A model generated the notes under the pieces. That model was not told where the DNA came from and made no database searches. It saw only the letters and a list, made by a program, of their open reading frames with translations. A stretch of 16,841 nt of DNA from JBFLVQ01 sp040758525 (GTDB lineage: Bacteria; Acidobacteriota; Blastocatellia; Chloracidobacteriales; JADJPF01): contig JBFLVQ010000129.1 in assembly GCA_040758525.1 (NCBI GenBank), forward strand, positions 1 to 16,841. The letters run 5' to 3'. Numbering within the stretch: the stretch's first letter is position 1; each line of letters starts with the position of its first letter. A program made the position numbers and the translations under genes. This document shows, one piece after another, positions 16,009 to 16,841 of this stretch.

Positions 16009-16548
16009 ATGAAAAAATTTTTTACTATTATTCCGATCCTGATCTTAGCGCTTGGTCTATTGGCCACTACACCGCTAGCATTTGCTAGTGATGACTATCT
16101 TAATGAACAGGAGATTGAGCGAGTACGTGAAGCCCAGGCGATCGATAAGCGTACAGAGGTCTTTCTACGTATTGCTGAACGCCGCCTCAATGCCCTTCTT
16201 GGCAATCCTAGTGCACCGCCTAAAGATAAGAAAGAGAAGAAGAAAGAGTCAAATGACGATTACGGTCCCGAGCCTACTGGAACACCCACTGAATTGCTCC
16301 AGAACTATACCAGTGTGATGACTGAGCTGCTTGATAAGCTTGACGATACCTATACTCGCAAGAAAAATGACCCTACTCTTCCCAAGGCTATTGATAAGCT
16401 ACGCGAGGCTACTCAGCAACATTTGGCACGACTCTCCCAACTGCGATCAAAAATTAACTCAAGATCTGAGGAAACAGCGCTTGAAAAGGCAATGGAAATT
16501 GCTAAAATGGCCAATGACGGCGCGCGCAGTTTTGATACGCAACAGTAG
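16009..16548 (+). CDS. Small exported helical protein, paralog B of a tandem pair
   Basis: This is a 179-residue protein, also of no known family to me. The signal peptide is clear (MKKFFTIIPILILALGLLAT, cleavage near AFA before SDDY). The mature protein has a helix KRTEVFLRIAERRLNAL, a low-complexity Lys/Glu/Asp stretch (DKKEKKKESNDD), then a helical region with NYTSVMTELLDKLDDTY and IDKLREATQQHLARLSQLRS. These elements align in order with the upstream gene except for the charged insert, which is specific to this copy. The open frame extends upstream to 15949, but ATG 16009 with GAGG at 16003-16006 and an immediate signal peptide is clearly the start; it begins seven bases after the stop of paralog A, suggesting translational coupling. 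Likely a periplasmic or surface component; function unknown. Confidence 0.8.
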   Translation: MKKFFTIIPILILALGLLATTPLAFASDDYLNEQEIERVREAQAIDKRTEVFLRIAERRLNALLGNPSAPPKDKKEKKKESNDDYGPEPTGTPTELLQNYTSVMTELLDKLDDTYTRKKNDPTLPKAIDKLREATQQHLARLSQLRSKINSRSEETALEKAMEIAKMANDGARSFDTQQ

Positions 16549-16561
16549 CAGCACCCACGCA

Positions 16562-16583
16562 CTTAATCGAGTACTCGCTTAAG
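16562..16583. promoter_or_regulatory. 22-bp near-perfect palindrome after the operon
   Basis: CTTAATCGAGT (16562-16572) and ACTCGCTTAAG (16573-16583) form a dyad with no spacer and a single mismatched pair; the core CGAGTACTCG is perfect. With no loop it suits a dimeric DNA-binding protein better than an RNA hairpin. It is followed at once by a small hairpin, GGCAA-TGG-TTGCC (16583-16595). It lies 14 bases after the last gene of the cluster and about 110 bases before the rpsU promoter candidate. No poly-T tract follows, so it is not an intrinsic terminator. Confidence 0.4.
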
Positions 16584-16690
16584 GCAATGGTTGCCATACA
16601 GCGCCTTGCCGGGCTACCGCGCCAGTCAGATCAAGGGTAAAGAAAGCAAATTGCACGAAAAATAATACTGGTGGCGCTGCCGAAGAGGAG

Positions 16691-16719
16691 TTGACAGCTT
16701 GCCTGATTTATAAGATAAA
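16691..16719 (+). promoter_or_regulatory. Candidate sigma70-type promoter for rpsU
   Basis: A perfect -35 box TTGACA (16691-16696), a 17-base spacer and GATAAA (16714-16719, four of six) form the best promoter match in the window, about 85 bases upstream of the rpsU start. A start site about 6-8 bases after the -10 would give a leader of about 75 bases. The spacer and -10 lie within the hairpin sequence at 16696-16727. Confidence 0.55.
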
Positions 16720-16727
16720 TGGGCAGC
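16696..16727 (+). promoter_or_regulatory. Long inverted repeat overlapping the rpsU promoter
   Basis: The arms AGCTTGCCTGATTTAT (16696-16711) and ATAAATGGGCAGCT (16715-16728 counted inclusively to the final T, core to 16727) pair over 14 positions with two single-base bulges, one of them G-T wobble, and a loop of three bases. It covers the spacer and -10 of the promoter candidate. It might be an operator over that promoter, or, for transcripts running in from upstream, a stem-loop that separates the exported-protein cluster from rpsU. It has no T run after it. Confidence 0.4.
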
Positions 16728-16802
16728 TAGACTGGTATTCTTAGTTATCAATGTTATCAGTTAGGGTAATCGTATTTTAGTAACGGATAGGAGGTGTGTT
16801 CG

Positions 16803-16841
16803 GTGGCGGAAGTACGTGTTAACGACGGCGAGTCGATTGAG
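16803..16841 (+). CDS. rpsU: 30S ribosomal protein S21 (5' end only)
   Basis: The first 13 codons, starting with GTG, read MAEVRVNDGESIE, the characteristic N-terminus of bacterial ribosomal protein S21, a small basic protein of the 30S subunit that takes part in initiation complex formation. A strong ribosome binding site, AGGAGGTG (16789-16796), lies six bases before the GTG and fixes the start. The gene is cut by the end of the window. Its own promoter candidate is at 16691-16719. Confidence 0.88.
   Translation, partial: MAEVRVNDGESIE

Overview
The window is bacterial chromosome of roughly even base composition, densely coded, with no RNA genes, insertion sequences, CRISPR array or phage genes that I can see. 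The mix of genes (a lone secreted FG-GAP/ASPIC-UnbV protein, a Ser/Thr kinase with FHA domain, several two-component proteins, a single microcompartment shell protein, DUF2804, secreted TPR proteins, and an rpsU with the N-terminus MAEVRVNDGESIE) suggests an Acidobacteriota genome, perhaps Blastocatellia-like. This is a guess from gene content, not a phylogenetic result.

Left part, minus strand (149-4728): a soluble Ser/Thr protein kinase carrying a zinc ribbon, an FHA domain and an unassigned C-terminal domain; a secreted calcium-binding beta-propeller-type protein (FG-GAP/VCBS plus ASPIC/UnbV); and a small exported Spy/CpxP-like (LTXXQ) protein. A strong perfect hairpin separates the last two genes.

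Centre, plus strand (4894-11166): divergent from the LTXXQ gene is a LytS-type sensor kinase with about nine membrane helices, overlapping its LytTR response regulator by 26 bases. After a 152-base gap comes a 1141-residue hybrid histidine kinase with a periplasmic HBM-like sensor, HAMP, two PAS domains, HisKA/HATPase, receiver and HPt. The LTXXQ/sensor-kinase spacer is rich in structure: a 12-bp inverted repeat overlapping a candidate promoter, and a perfect 9-bp tandem repeat just before the kinase start. The layout recalls the cpxP/cpxRA arrangement of enterobacteria, but with unrelated kinase and regulator families.

Right-centre, minus strand (11185-12047): an exported YbjN-like protein followed 44 bases later by a single BMC-domain (hexameric shell) protein with no other microcompartment gene in the window. 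Its pore loop reads KIGDA.

Right part, plus strand (12248-16548): a DUF2804 protein and four exported proteins of little-known function (a 182-residue orphan, a TPR protein, and two small helical proteins that look like diverged tandem paralogs), spaced 69, 65, 35 and 7 bases apart, so possibly one operon. The window ends in the first 13 codons of rpsU (ribosomal protein S21), which has a good promoter candidate embedded in a hairpin and a strong ribosome binding site.

No defence, secretion or biosynthetic system is evident. The strongest leads are the divergent envelope-stress-like circuit, the orphan shell protein, and the pre-rpsU cluster of uncharacterised exported proteins.
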